Shown one piece after another: positions 1-7,622 of a stretch of 64,000 nt of DNA (its first letter is position 1; each line of letters opens with the position of its first letter). Below the pieces are notes generated by a model. It saw nothing but the letters and a program-made list of their open reading frames with translations, was not told the DNA's origin and did not search any database. The translations under genes and the position numbers were made by a program. This DNA comes from CAWKKW01 sp963850345 (lineage in GTDB: Bacteria > Acidobacteriota > Terriglobia > Terriglobales > Acidobacteriaceae). The stretch covers positions 1,054,001 to 1,118,000 of the forward strand of contig CAWKKW010000002.1 of NCBI GenBank assembly GCA_963850345.1. Direction: 5' to 3'.

Positions 1-78
1 AAGTCCCTGCACCTCGAATCGCCGGACGCTACCGTGGTTCTAGCACGCCCTGAGTGCGGCGTTCATCGAGGAGAAATC

Positions 79-2379
79 ATGTCCTACAAGCGATATTGGG
101 TGGCACTGGCCATCGTCATCATTGGATCTTTCGCCGTTCTCGGAGGAGTCGGCAGAAAGATGATCAGCGAAGCTCCGCCCATCCCGGACGTGTATAGCGC
201 GGACGGGCAGCTTCTCTTCACCGGCAGTTCCATAACCGATGGACAAGGAGTGTGGCAATCGATCGGCGGACAGGAGATCGGTACAATCTGGGGGCACGGG
301 GCCTACGTTGCACCTGACTGGAGCGCCGATTGGCTGCACCGCGAATCAGAGATCCTACTGAACGTTTGGGCGGTCAGAGCAGGGTTGAAAGATTTCGCAG
401 CACTCGGGCCAGATCAGCAAGCCGCGTTCAAGGCACGCCTGATTCGTGAAATGCGGACCAACACGTACGACGCCTCGCGCAATCGCGTCACATTAAGTGC
501 GGACCGCGCAGCAGCCTTTGAGCAGCTACGCGCCTACTACACTGACGTCTTTGCCACCGGCAGGTCAGCGTATGCAATCCCAAGCGGTGCGTTAACCAAC
601 GCAGCAAAGCAGCATCAGCTTGCCGCATTCTTCTGGTGGACTTCGTGGGCCTGCAGCACAAACAGACCTGGATCCTCGACAACTTACACGAACAATTGGC
701 CGCATGAATCCTTGATCGAAAATGTGCCGACATCGGGCACCGTTCTCTGGAGTGTATTGAGCTTTGTCGGCCTGCTCGCCGGGATCGGCGGCCTGGTCTG
801 GTGGTACGGGTCGCAGGAGAAGGAACTGGTGCGTGGGCCTTACCCGGAGAGTGATCCCTTCCTTGCGTTCAAACCAACTCCCTCGCAACGAGCGACGCTG
901 AAATATTTCTTCGTCGTCGTGATCCTTTGGGGCGTCCAGATTCTGATGGGTGTGCTGACGGCTCACTACGGAGTCGAAGGCCATGGATTCTACGGCTTCC
1001 CGTTGGATAAGTACTTGCCTTACGCCGTCACTCGCACCTGGCACCTTCAGCTCGCCATCTTCTGGATCGCAACGTCTTGGCTGGCGACAGGTCTTTACGT
1101 TGGACCCGCCGTGAGCGGTCACGAGCCGAAGTATCAGCGACTCGGCGTCAACGCGCTATTCGGCGCATTGATTCTCGTGGTTGGCGGATCGCTCGCCGGT
1201 GAGTGGCTTGGAATTCAACAGCGCCTGGGCAACAAGTGGTTCTGGTTTGGCAGCCAAGGTTACGAATACGTCGACCTTGGACGCTTCTGGCAGATTTTAC
1301 TGTTCGTAGGGCTGGTGCTCTGGCTTGTACTGATGGTGGCCGCTCTCAAACCGGCACTCGTTCGCAAGAGCGAAGATAGATCGCTGCTGACCCTGTTCCT
1401 CATCTCCAGCATAGCGATTCCGCTTTTCTACTCGGCTGGATTGATGTACGGTCAGCGCAGCCATCTCGTCACCGCGGAATATTGGCGCTGGTGGGTGGTT
1501 CACCTCTGGGTAGAGGGTTTCTTTGAAGTATTCGCCACCGTCGTGATCGGATTTCTCTTCACGCGGCTAAGGCTGATCGAGATTCGCACCGCAACCAAGG
1601 CTGCGCTCTTCTCAACCACCATCTTTCTGTCAGGCGGAATCATCGGCACATTCCACCATCTTTATTTCTCGGGTGCCACTCCCGCCGTGATTGGTCTCGG
1701 AGCCATCTTCAGTGCATTTGAAGTTGTGCCACTGACATTGATCGGCTACGAAGCGTGGGAAAACATTCGCCTAGCACAACCCACCAGGAAATCTCAGTGG
1801 ATCGCCAACTACAAATGGCCGATCTACTTCTTCGTCGCGGTTGCATTCTGGAATCTGGTAGGAGCGGGACTCTTCGGTTTCCTCATCAATCCGCCAATCT
1901 CGCTCTATTATGTGCAAGGACTCAACCTCACCCCGGTCCACGGTCACACGGCTCTGTTTGGCGTGTATGGAATGCTTGGCCTTGGACTCACCCTGTTCTG
2001 TCTGAGGGCACTCAGGCCAGGAAGAAAGTGGAACGAGACTCCCCTGAAGCTCTCTTTCTGGTCTCTGAACCTGGGCCTCATCTTCATGGTCTTGCTCAGC
2101 ATGTTACCCGTCGGACTGCTGCAGGCATGGGCCTCAATTGAACGCGGTACCTGGTATGCGCGCTCATCGGAGTTCATGCAATCTGGATCCATGCAGACGC
2201 TGCGCTGGATGAGAGTTCCGGGAGACATCCTGTTTGCGATCGGAGCGGCGCTGTTCGCCTGGTTCGTGCTTGGATTGCTCACCGGTCACTCGTACAGCAA
2301 GGAAGGTCCGGGTAAAACTTATCCTTCCTTGCACGCTAAGAACGAAGAGAGCGAGGTGGCGCTCGCCGGCCGCTGGTAA
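79..2379 (+). CDS. norZ: Quinol-dependent nitric oxide reductase (qNOR)
   Basis: Single-subunit inner-membrane enzyme that reduces 2 NO to N2O using quinol electrons; in soil bacteria it often serves NO detoxification. The 766-residue length fits qNOR (about 760) rather than the 450-residue cNOR subunit. An N-terminal membrane anchor is followed by a soluble periplasmic domain (to about residue 230) and then a 12-helix heme-copper-oxidase-like core. Visible haem and metal ligands are His322 (WHLQ), His475 with a nearby Glu (HLWVEGFFE), His526-His527 (FHH) and His621/His623 (HGH). I start at ATG 79 because GAGGAG lies just upstream; an in-frame GTG at 34 has no such site. The frame is open back to base 1, and another frame ends with TGA at 51-53, so an upstream gene may end there. 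Confidence 0.93.
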   Translation: MSYKRYWVALAIVIIGSFAVLGGVGRKMISEAPPIPDVYSADGQLLFTGSSITDGQGVWQSIGGQEIGTIWGHGAYVAPDWSADWLHRESEILLNVWAVRAGLKDFAALGPDQQAAFKARLIREMRTNTYDASRNRVTLSADRAAAFEQLRAYYTDVFATGRSAYAIPSGALTNAAKQHQLAAFFWWTSWACSTNRPGSSTTYTNNWPHESLIENVPTSGTVLWSVLSFVGLLAGIGGLVWWYGSQEKELVRGPYPESDPFLAFKPTPSQRATLKYFFVVVILWGVQILMGVLTAHYGVEGHGFYGFPLDKYLPYAVTRTWHLQLAIFWIATSWLATGLYVGPAVSGHEPKYQRLGVNALFGALILVVGGSLAGEWLGIQQRLGNKWFWFGSQGYEYVDLGRFWQILLFVGLVLWLVLMVAALKPALVRKSEDRSLLTLFLISSIAIPLFYSAGLMYGQRSHLVTAEYWRWWVVHLWVEGFFEVFATVVIGFLFTRLRLIEIRTATKAALFSTTIFLSGGIIGTFHHLYFSGATPAVIGLGAIFSAFEVVPLTLIGYEAWENIRLAQPTRKSQWIANYKWPIYFFVAVAFWNLVGAGLFGFLINPPISLYYVQGLNLTPVHGHTALFGVYGMLGLGLTLFCLRALRPGRKWNETPLKLSFWSLNLGLIFMVLLSMLPVGLLQAWASIERGTWYARSSEFMQSGSMQTLRWMRVPGDILFAIGAALFAWFVLGLLTGHSYSKEGPGKTYPSLHAKNEESEVALAGRW

Positions 2380-2397
2380 ATATGTAACAGCTCATGT

Positions 2398-2428
2398 GGC
2401 GTCCTCAGAAGTGTTTACTGAGGACGCC
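2398..2428 (+). terminator. Hairpin downstream of norZ
   Basis: A perfect 10-bp inverted repeat (GGCGTCCTCA / TGAGGACGCC) with an 11-nt loop begins 19 bases after the norZ stop. No T-run follows, so it is either a Rho-type or weak terminator or a 3'-end-stabilising stem. The rest of 2380-2612 shows nothing I can support as a gene. Confidence 0.5.
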
Positions 2429-2612
2429 AAGTTGAGCGGCGCGGCCCAGCTATTCGTTACAGCTTCGGCGCGCTGTACCCCCACGTCTCTGGCAGCGCCA
2501 GGTCCCTGCGCATCGGCGAGTGGTCACGTCTCTTTTGCTGAAAGTGAAGATCGCATTCCTAACGAGCAAACTGATTCAAGTGCGCCGTTGGCCTTCTTCG
2601 CAGCGAAAGCCG

Positions 2613-3071
2613 CTACTTGGCCATCGAACCTGAACCGTGAACATCCGGGACAATGAACTCCACCGTTTTACTCTCGATCACTTTATGACTCGGATCGGCT
2701 AGATCGATCAGCACCGAGTGCTGGCCCGGTACCAATCCCACGAGGATGATGGTTTCGCCGCTCGCATCAACGAAGTGCCAAGGTGCGTGATCCACGGTGA
2801 TATGAACATGGCCAATGCGCGGCGATACGCCTACCGCAGCCTTGCCAAATACAGGCGCGATCCTGAGGTTTTCTGCGCGGTATTGGATGTAGACGCGACC
2901 TGACGCTAGTGCTTCAGGTATTGGCGGATCGACGATCAGGCGCGCCGGCGGCTCGTTGTCTATCGCAAGCAGCGGGGATGCGCCCCGGATATCTTTGGCG
3001 CTTTGCGCCAGCGCTGCCGAACTTAGACTTGTGCCTATCAAGACAGCTGCCACAATGAACGAAGAATGCAT
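2613..3071 (-). CDS. DUF6130-type secreted protein
   Basis: A 152-residue exported protein of unknown function. Residues 1-22 form a Sec signal peptide (hydrophobic core, then ALAQ). The mature part has a HVHITVDH stretch and a histidine-rich centre, followed by a beta-rich region (ETIILVGLVPGQHSVLIDLADPSH) that resembles small copper-handling or DUF4399-like domains. The frame is open further upstream to 3473, but that extension overlaps the YkgB gene antiparallel-frame coding and lacks sense, so I use ATG 3071, which is followed directly by the signal peptide. It lies downstream of the YkgB-like gene on the same strand (80-base gap), a pairing I recall from other genomes. Function in oxidant or metal stress is inference only. 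Confidence 0.7.
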   Translation of the reverse strand: MHSSFIVAAVLIGTSLSSAALAQSAKDIRGASPLLAIDNEPPARLIVDPPIPEALASGRVYIQYRAENLRIAPVFGKAAVGVSPRIGHVHITVDHAPWHFVDASGETIILVGLVPGQHSVLIDLADPSHKVIESKTVEFIVPDVHGSGSMAK

Positions 3072-3151
3072 CTTTGAACCTTTCGAAGGAAGACTGAGTT
3101 CGCGGAGTGGTGCGAGAGAGACTCTTTCGCTCCTCCCGCAGAATGAATTGT

Positions 3152-3658
3152 CTAGCGTCGGCGCAGTGCTGCCTTCGCGGAGTCTGCCAACGTCACCGCT
3201 GCAGCCGCAAGCATGATGCAGTCCTTCACGATCAGCCTTCCCGCGCCGGATAGATAGGGGAACCCGTGCTCTGCATCTCCGATCGCGGGCACCCATGCCT
3301 CGGGCGTAGTGACCAGAAATGATAGCGTCGTACACGACATGAGGATCAACAAGAAGCTCCCTAACGCGGACAACTCCGGTCTGATCGGATAGAGGGCAAT
3401 CAAAATTCCGATCGTCACGATGACAACACCCAAGACATCTGAAAAGGTGTAGGTGCCGTTCTCCCGGTGCCATGCACGGTGTTCCGGATTTAGCTCACCC
3501 TCCTTGTTCACATGGCTCCGGTACTCTGCCGGCTGGTGATAGAGAAATCTCAACATCGGGCTGTTCGCAACGAGAGGCACAATGCTGTCCGCCTCATAGT
3601 TCACAAACTTAAGGCCACCGATCCAAACGAGCACCAGCACGAGGGAAGCCCGCAACAT
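3152..3658 (-). CDS. YkgB/RclC family (DUF417) inner-membrane protein, N-terminus interrupted
   Basis: Member of the YkgB/RclC family; E. coli RclC belongs to the reactive-chlorine-resistance operon. Hallmark stretches are present: WIGGLKFVNYEADSI, a TLSFLVTTPEAWVPAIGD segment and HGFPYLSGAGRL. Three or four membrane helices are visible. The intact downstream frame gives 168 residues, but the family's first helix begins about 10 residues earlier. Directly upstream, the same frame carries a TGA (3659-3661) preceded by 32 in-frame codons from ATG 3757, which has the strong ribosome site. The 168-residue product would therefore need re-initiation at the ATG that immediately follows the stop, or the gene is damaged. 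Confidence 0.75.
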   Translation of the reverse strand: MLRASLVLVLVWIGGLKFVNYEADSIVPLVANSPMLRFLYHQPAEYRSHVNKEGELNPEHRAWHRENGTYTFSDVLGVVIVTIGILIALYPIRPELSALGSFLLILMSCTTLSFLVTTPEAWVPAIGDAEHGFPYLSGAGRLIVKDCIMLAAAAVTLADSAKAALRRR

Positions 3659-3757
3659 TCACATGGCAACAGGGTCGAGCTTCGACAACGAGGAGAGAAC
3701 CGCGCGCAGTAAAGAGGAAGACGACGACTCACGTTGTTGACTCAGATCCTGGAGCAT
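3659..3757 (-). pseudogene. In-frame 5' part of the ykgB-like gene, ending in TGA
   Basis: ATG 3757 sits 6 bases after GGAGGAG, the best start signal for this gene. It opens 32 codons in the same frame as the 168-residue ORF and ends in TGA at 3661-3659, abutting the next ATG (ATG-TGA-ATG). The last codons (SKLDPVAM) line up without gaps on the N-terminus of E. coli RclC as I recall it (SRGDKIGL), so this is the true beginning of the protein rather than an unrelated leader. A recent nonsense mutation, a base-call error or translational re-initiation could explain it. Confidence 0.6.
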
Positions 3758-3837
3758 CGAGTGCTCCTCCTCTCAAATAATGGTTGGACGACGGAGGCCG
3801 CGATAAAACAACCGCAGCCTCTCTTCAGCCGTGTGTA

Positions 3838-4662
3838 TTAGCTCTTAATGAAAGCGAGCAGGTCGGCGTTGATCGTCTCAGCGTGCGTGGTAGGCATGCC
3901 GTGCGGGAAATCCTTGTACGTCTTGAGCGTCCCGTTCTTCAACAGCTTCGCCGATAATGGTCCGGCCGCCACATACGGCACGATCTGATCATCTTCGCTA
4001 TGCATCACCAGCACCGGGACAGTGATCTTCTTCAGGTCTTCGGTGAAATCGGTCTGCGAAAAGGCGACGATGCCGTCGTAGTGCGCCTTCGCGCCGCCCG
4101 TCATGCCCTGACGCCACCAATTTCGAATGGCAGCTTCGGAGGATTTCACGCCCGGGCGGTTGAATCCATAGAACGGACCAGATGCGACATCGAGATAGAA
4201 TTGCGATCGATTGGCCGCGAGCTGAACCTGAAGGTCGTCAAAGACCGCCTTGGGAAGTCCATGAGGATTAGCTGCCGTCTTCACCATCAGCGGCGGTACC
4301 GCGCTTATGAGAGCAGCTTTTACTACACGACTCTCGCCGTGCCTTCCCAGATAGCGAGTTACTTCGCCTCCGCCCGTTGAATGGCCGACATGAATGGCGT
4401 CTTTCAGGTCGAGGTGCGACGTGAGTGCCGCTAAGTCGTCAGCGTAATGATCCATGTCATGCCCATCGCCGGTCTGCGTGGATCGTCCGTGACCGCGCCG
4501 GTCATGAGCTATGACGCGATAGCCAAGATTGAGGAAGAAGAGCAACTGCGCATCCCAGTCATCCGCCGAAAGCGGCCAGCCATGGCTGAATACTATCGGT
4601 TGACCTTTGCCCCAGTCCTTGTAATAGATCTGCGTTCCGTCTTTGGTTGTGATCGTAGCCAT
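3838..4662 (-). CDS. Alpha/beta hydrolase, non-haem chloroperoxidase/arylesterase type
   Basis: A 274-residue cytoplasmic serine hydrolase of the cofactor-free haloperoxidase/arylesterase group. The nucleophile elbow GHSTGG gives Ser95; Asp224/225 (HSEDDQIVP) and His254 (FPHGM) complete the triad; an oxyanion loop FSHGWP is at residues 25-30. Length is normal for the family (270-280). It lies just upstream of the interrupted ykgB-like gene on the same strand (the 80-base gap carries the ykgB ribosome site), so the two may be co-transcribed with the DUF6130 gene in an oxidant-response group. The natural substrate cannot be read from the sequence; halogenation activity in this group is usually a perhydrolase side reaction. 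Confidence 0.85.
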   Translation of the reverse strand: MATITTKDGTQIYYKDWGKGQPIVFSHGWPLSADDWDAQLLFFLNLGYRVIAHDRRGHGRSTQTGDGHDMDHYADDLAALTSHLDLKDAIHVGHSTGGGEVTRYLGRHGESRVVKAALISAVPPLMVKTAANPHGLPKAVFDDLQVQLAANRSQFYLDVASGPFYGFNRPGVKSSEAAIRNWWRQGMTGGAKAHYDGIVAFSQTDFTEDLKKITVPVLVMHSEDDQIVPYVAAGPLSAKLLKNGTLKTYKDFPHGMPTTHAETINADLLAFIKS

Positions 4663-4873
4663 TGTCTCTTCTCCTTAATCGATTGTGGGCGACTTAGAAA
4701 GCCCTCAGGTTTGATTCGAGTGCGAACACCACTGGCGGAGCGCTCATGCTAGATCTGACTCGTTCCGCCGCTTACGAACAATTGAATTCCATTACAGAGT
4801 TTGAATCGCCTCAAGCTAAAACGAGACCCGCCACTGCGGTCTCTTCGCCCAAACATCTCAGGCGCCACGTCCA

Positions 4874-5149
4874 TCAGCCTCTTCTATGAAAAATCGGTCG
4901 TTCCGATGAAAGCAGCGCTGTCGCCTTTGCAGCCGCGACGGGCGAACCGGTCGGGCCGCCGCAAAGGTGCGCAGTGGTCGCCAGTTTTCCTTTGCTATTC
5001 AGGAGTGCGTTCGTCGAGGAATACCCAACAGTCATTGCCAGCACCAGCAGCGCACCGGGAATCACTGGCGGGCTGGGAACGGGTATGTCGAAATACCGGC
5101 ATCCCACGCCTACGATAAAGCTAATTACAACACCGATTACAAGCTTCAC
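4874..5149 (-). CDS. XapX domain membrane protein
   Basis: A 91-residue small protein with two short hydrophobic segments (residues 2-15 and 28-45). The family signature is clear: GCRYFDIPVPSPP, then GALLVLAMTVGY, and a C-terminal HLCGGPTG. XapX proteins were named from the xanthosine-uptake neighbourhood; no biochemical role is established. The start ATG 5149 has TGGAGAA seven bases upstream. The stretch 4663-4873 between this gene and the hydrolase start shows no gene. Confidence 0.75.
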   Translation of the reverse strand: MKLVIGVVISFIVGVGCRYFDIPVPSPPVIPGALLVLAMTVGYSSTNALLNSKGKLATTAHLCGGPTGSPVAAAKATALLSSERPIFHRRG

Positions 5150-5281
5150 GATTTACTTCTCCAAGATTAAAAAGAACGAGCGGCTCGCGAACTGTGTGCT
5201 TCTGCTCACGATCCGCAGCCTGTGCCAATGCCACGCCGCTCCCTTATTGGCTGAAGTTACTTGGAACCGTGAGCTATGGGA

Positions 5282-5412
5282 ATCACGTGTTTCCATTAGC
5301 TGACACGTTCGCGATCTGCCGAGATGATTTATGGTCGATGCTTCGTTGAGCACAACCTTGGTGACCGAGTCGTTTGGAATGTGTATCGAAGCACGTAATG
5401 GAAACACGTGAT
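5282..5412. repeat. Perfect 17-bp inverted repeat pair in a divergent promoter region
   Basis: Positions 5282-5298 and 5396-5412 are exact reverse complements (ATCACGTGTTTCCATTA), separated by 97 bases. Each arm contains the palindrome CACGTG, and further ACGTG-like words lie at 5302-5309 and 5417-5424. The pair sits inside the 346-base gap (5150-5495) between the XapX gene and the divergent hydrolase gene. It could be two operator copies for one regulator or the ends of a 131-base MITE-like element; no exact target duplication is visible. I see no gene in the gap. Confidence 0.7.
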
Positions 5413-5495
5413 GGGCAACGTGTTCTGCGGCGGCTAGAGTCGGGGACAGGATGGGAGTTTTGCTTCCCCCACAAGCACTCAGAAGGAGCCCCTCC

Positions 5496-6386
5496 ATGAC
5501 TACCGCCGCCGTATTGCCGAAACTGTCTTCGACCGTGCACTACAACACAGTTCGCATCGGGGATGTCGATGTGTTCTACCGCGAAGCTGGCCCGAAGACC
5601 GCACCGGTACTACTCCTGTTGCACGGGTTTCCAACGTCATCGAACATGTTTCGCAATCTCATTCCGCGGCTCGCGGGATCGTTCCGCGTCATCGCGCCCG
5701 ATTACCCCGGCTATGGTTTCAGTAGCATGCCGGACCGCAAGGATTTCTCTTATACCTTCGAGAACATGACCACCATCGTCGAGCAGTTGCTTGCGAAGCT
5801 CGACATCAGCGCGTACTCGCTTTACGTGATGGACTACGGAGCCCCGATCGGGTACCGGCTTGCCCTTCGCCATCCAGAGCGGATCAAGGGTCTAGTGGTG
5901 CAGAATGGCAACGCCTACGACGAAGGCCTTCTGGAGTTCTGGGATCCAATCAAGAAATATTGGGCAGACGCCTCTGCGGAGAATCGAGCCGCGCTCGGCT
6001 TTCTGGCCACGCCCGACGCGACAAAATGGCAATACCAGAACGGCGTGAGCGAGCTGGCTCGTCTCGACCCCACCACGTGGACGCTCGACCAGGCGCTGAT
6101 GGACCGCCCCGGTAACGGCGACATTCAGCTGGACATGCTCTACGATTACCGAACCAACGTGCCGCTCTATCCGCAGTTTCAGGAGTTCTTCCGCAAGTAC
6201 CAGCCACCAATGTTGATCGTCTGGGGAAAGAACGACCACATCTTCCCGCCTGAAGGCGCAATCCCCTACAAACGGGATCTAACTAAGGTTGAGACGCATC
6301 TACTCGACACGGGACATTTTGCCCTGGAGACCCACGGTGAGGAAATCGCTTCACGCATCGAAGATTTTTTTGAGTACCATAAGTGA
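5496..6386 (+). CDS. Alpha/beta hydrolase, haloalkane dehalogenase/epoxide hydrolase type
   Basis: A 296-residue soluble hydrolase. The oxyanion motif LHGFPTSS is followed by the nucleophile elbow VMDYGAPIG, where Asp replaces the usual Ser; this marks the dehalogenase/epoxide-hydrolase branch. A cap region follows, then a WGKNDHIFPPEGA acid loop and the DTGHFALETH histidine loop. The start is ATG 5496, preceded by AGAAGGAG; the frame is open 45 bases further upstream but without a ribosome site. It heads a plus-strand run with the PNPOx-like and DUF1348 genes (gaps of 65 and 40 bases), so co-transcription is likely. The substrate is unknown. Confidence 0.85.
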   Translation: MTTAAVLPKLSSTVHYNTVRIGDVDVFYREAGPKTAPVLLLLHGFPTSSNMFRNLIPRLAGSFRVIAPDYPGYGFSSMPDRKDFSYTFENMTTIVEQLLAKLDISAYSLYVMDYGAPIGYRLALRHPERIKGLVVQNGNAYDEGLLEFWDPIKKYWADASAENRAALGFLATPDATKWQYQNGVSELARLDPTTWTLDQALMDRPGNGDIQLDMLYDYRTNVPLYPQFQEFFRKYQPPMLIVWGKNDHIFPPEGAIPYKRDLTKVETHLLDTGHFALETHGEEIASRIEDFFEYHK

Positions 6387-6451
6387 CTCAACAGCCGGCG
6401 GAGCAGAGATTCTTCACGTTCCGCCGGCGACACTTGGAAGGGTGATGCCTC

Positions 6452-7084
6452 ATGAGCTTTGGATCGCTTGTCTTCACTCCTGTGGTGAAAGAACTGCAGG
6501 AGCGCTACGGCAGCCGCAAACAATACGAGCGGATGAAGGACTCCGGAGCAGCTCATGAGAGCTTTACAGATTTTGAAGTGGAATTCCTGGCGGAGCGGGA
6601 CAGTTTCTACTGGGCGACCGTTGGCTCGACTGGCTGGCCTTACGTTCAGCATCGTGGCGGGCCAAAGGGATTTCTAAAGGTGATCGGCCGGGAGACGTTG
6701 GCGCTCGCTGATTTTCGCGGGAACAAGCAGTTCATCAGCTCCGGAAATCTCATGACTGACAACAGAGTCGCGATGATTCTCGTCGATTATCCGCGGCAGG
6801 CTCGTCTCAAGATCCTGGGTCAGGTGGATGTGCTTGATGGCGAGAAAGCTGCTCCGTGGATAGAACGCGTTGAGCTGCCGGGATACAAGGCGGTGATTGA
6901 GAGAGTCTTCCTCATCCACATGGAGGCCTATGACTGGAATTGTCCGCAACACATTACCCCGCGGTACACGGCGGAAGAGATTCGAGACGCGGTCCGCGGC
7001 GTAGAGGAGAAGCTGCATTCACTGGAAACAGAGAATGAGAGACTCCGTAGAGAGTTAAAGAATTTGCGCTCAAGCAGATCTTAA
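6452..7084 (+). CDS. Pyridoxamine 5'-phosphate oxidase-like flavoprotein
   Basis: A 210-residue protein with a split-barrel flavin-binding fold. Conserved pieces are FYWATVGSTGWPYVQHRGGPKGFLKV near residues 50-75 (quoted only in part here: GWPYVQHRGGPKGFL), the GNKQFISSGNL segment and DYPRQARLKILGQ. The last 35 residues are charged and heptad-like, a short coiled coil that may promote dimerisation. Proteins of this subgroup reduce or bind flavin or F420 rather than making pyridoxal phosphate. It follows the Asp-nucleophile hydrolase by 65 bases and precedes the DUF1348 gene. Confidence 0.85.
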   Translation: MSFGSLVFTPVVKELQERYGSRKQYERMKDSGAAHESFTDFEVEFLAERDSFYWATVGSTGWPYVQHRGGPKGFLKVIGRETLALADFRGNKQFISSGNLMTDNRVAMILVDYPRQARLKILGQVDVLDGEKAAPWIERVELPGYKAVIERVFLIHMEAYDWNCPQHITPRYTAEEIRDAVRGVEEKLHSLETENERLRRELKNLRSSRS

Positions 7085-7124
7085 AAATCGGCTAATCACT
7101 CCATCGCCGAAGGAGCCATTCGCC

Positions 7125-7592
7125 ATGCCGCAACGTCCACCACTTCCCCCATTTACACACGAGACTGCGATTCAAAAAGTGCGGTTAGCTGAAGATGGCT
7201 GGAACACGCGTGATCCTGAAAAGGTGTCCCTCGCCTACACGATCGACTCCAGGTGGAGAAATCGCGTTGAATTCCCCACGGGTAGACCGGAGATCATCGC
7301 CTTTCTCTCGCGGAAGTGGAGTCGCGAGCAGGACTACCGACTTGTGAAAGAACTGTGGGCATTCCGAGAGAATCGGATTGCTGTTCGCTTCGCATATGAA
7401 TACCATGACGATTCGGAAAACTGGTTTCGTGCCTACGGCAATGAGAATTGGGAGTTCGATGCAGACGGCTTGATGTATGCGCGTCACGCGAGCATCAACG
7501 AACTTCCCATCGCGGCAGCCGATCGCAAGTTTCATTGGCCATTGGGCAGGCGTCCCGATGACCACCCAGGACTGAGCGACCTGCACCTGTAG
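7125..7592 (+). CDS. DUF1348 (SnoaL/NTF2-like) protein
   Basis: A 155-residue soluble protein of the DUF1348 family, which adopts the NTF2/SnoaL cone fold. Family features visible are the FTHETAIQKVRLAEDGWNTRD start, the WRNRVEF segment, FLSRKW, the WFRAYGNENWEF block and the closing RRPDDHPGLSDLHL. No enzymatic activity is established for the family. It is the third gene of a plus-strand run and ends 30 bases before the convergent MOSC fusion gene, with no clear terminator between them. Confidence 0.9.
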   Translation: MPQRPPLPPFTHETAIQKVRLAEDGWNTRDPEKVSLAYTIDSRWRNRVEFPTGRPEIIAFLSRKWSREQDYRLVKELWAFRENRIAVRFAYEYHDDSENWFRAYGNENWEFDADGLMYARHASINELPIAAADRKFHWPLGRRPDDHPGLSDLHL

Positions 7593-7622
7593 TCTTCCGA
7601 TACTTCAGAGAGCGCGGTCTGG

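Noticed and set aside
3659..3661. Selenocysteine or programmed read-through at the TGA in the ykgB-like gene
   Set aside because: The family position does not hold a conserved Cys or Sec to my knowledge and no SECIS-like stem was evident; mutation, error or re-initiation is simpler.
5282..5412. Calling the inverted-repeat pair a mobile element
   Set aside because: No exact target-site duplication and no second copy in the window; recorded only as a repeat.
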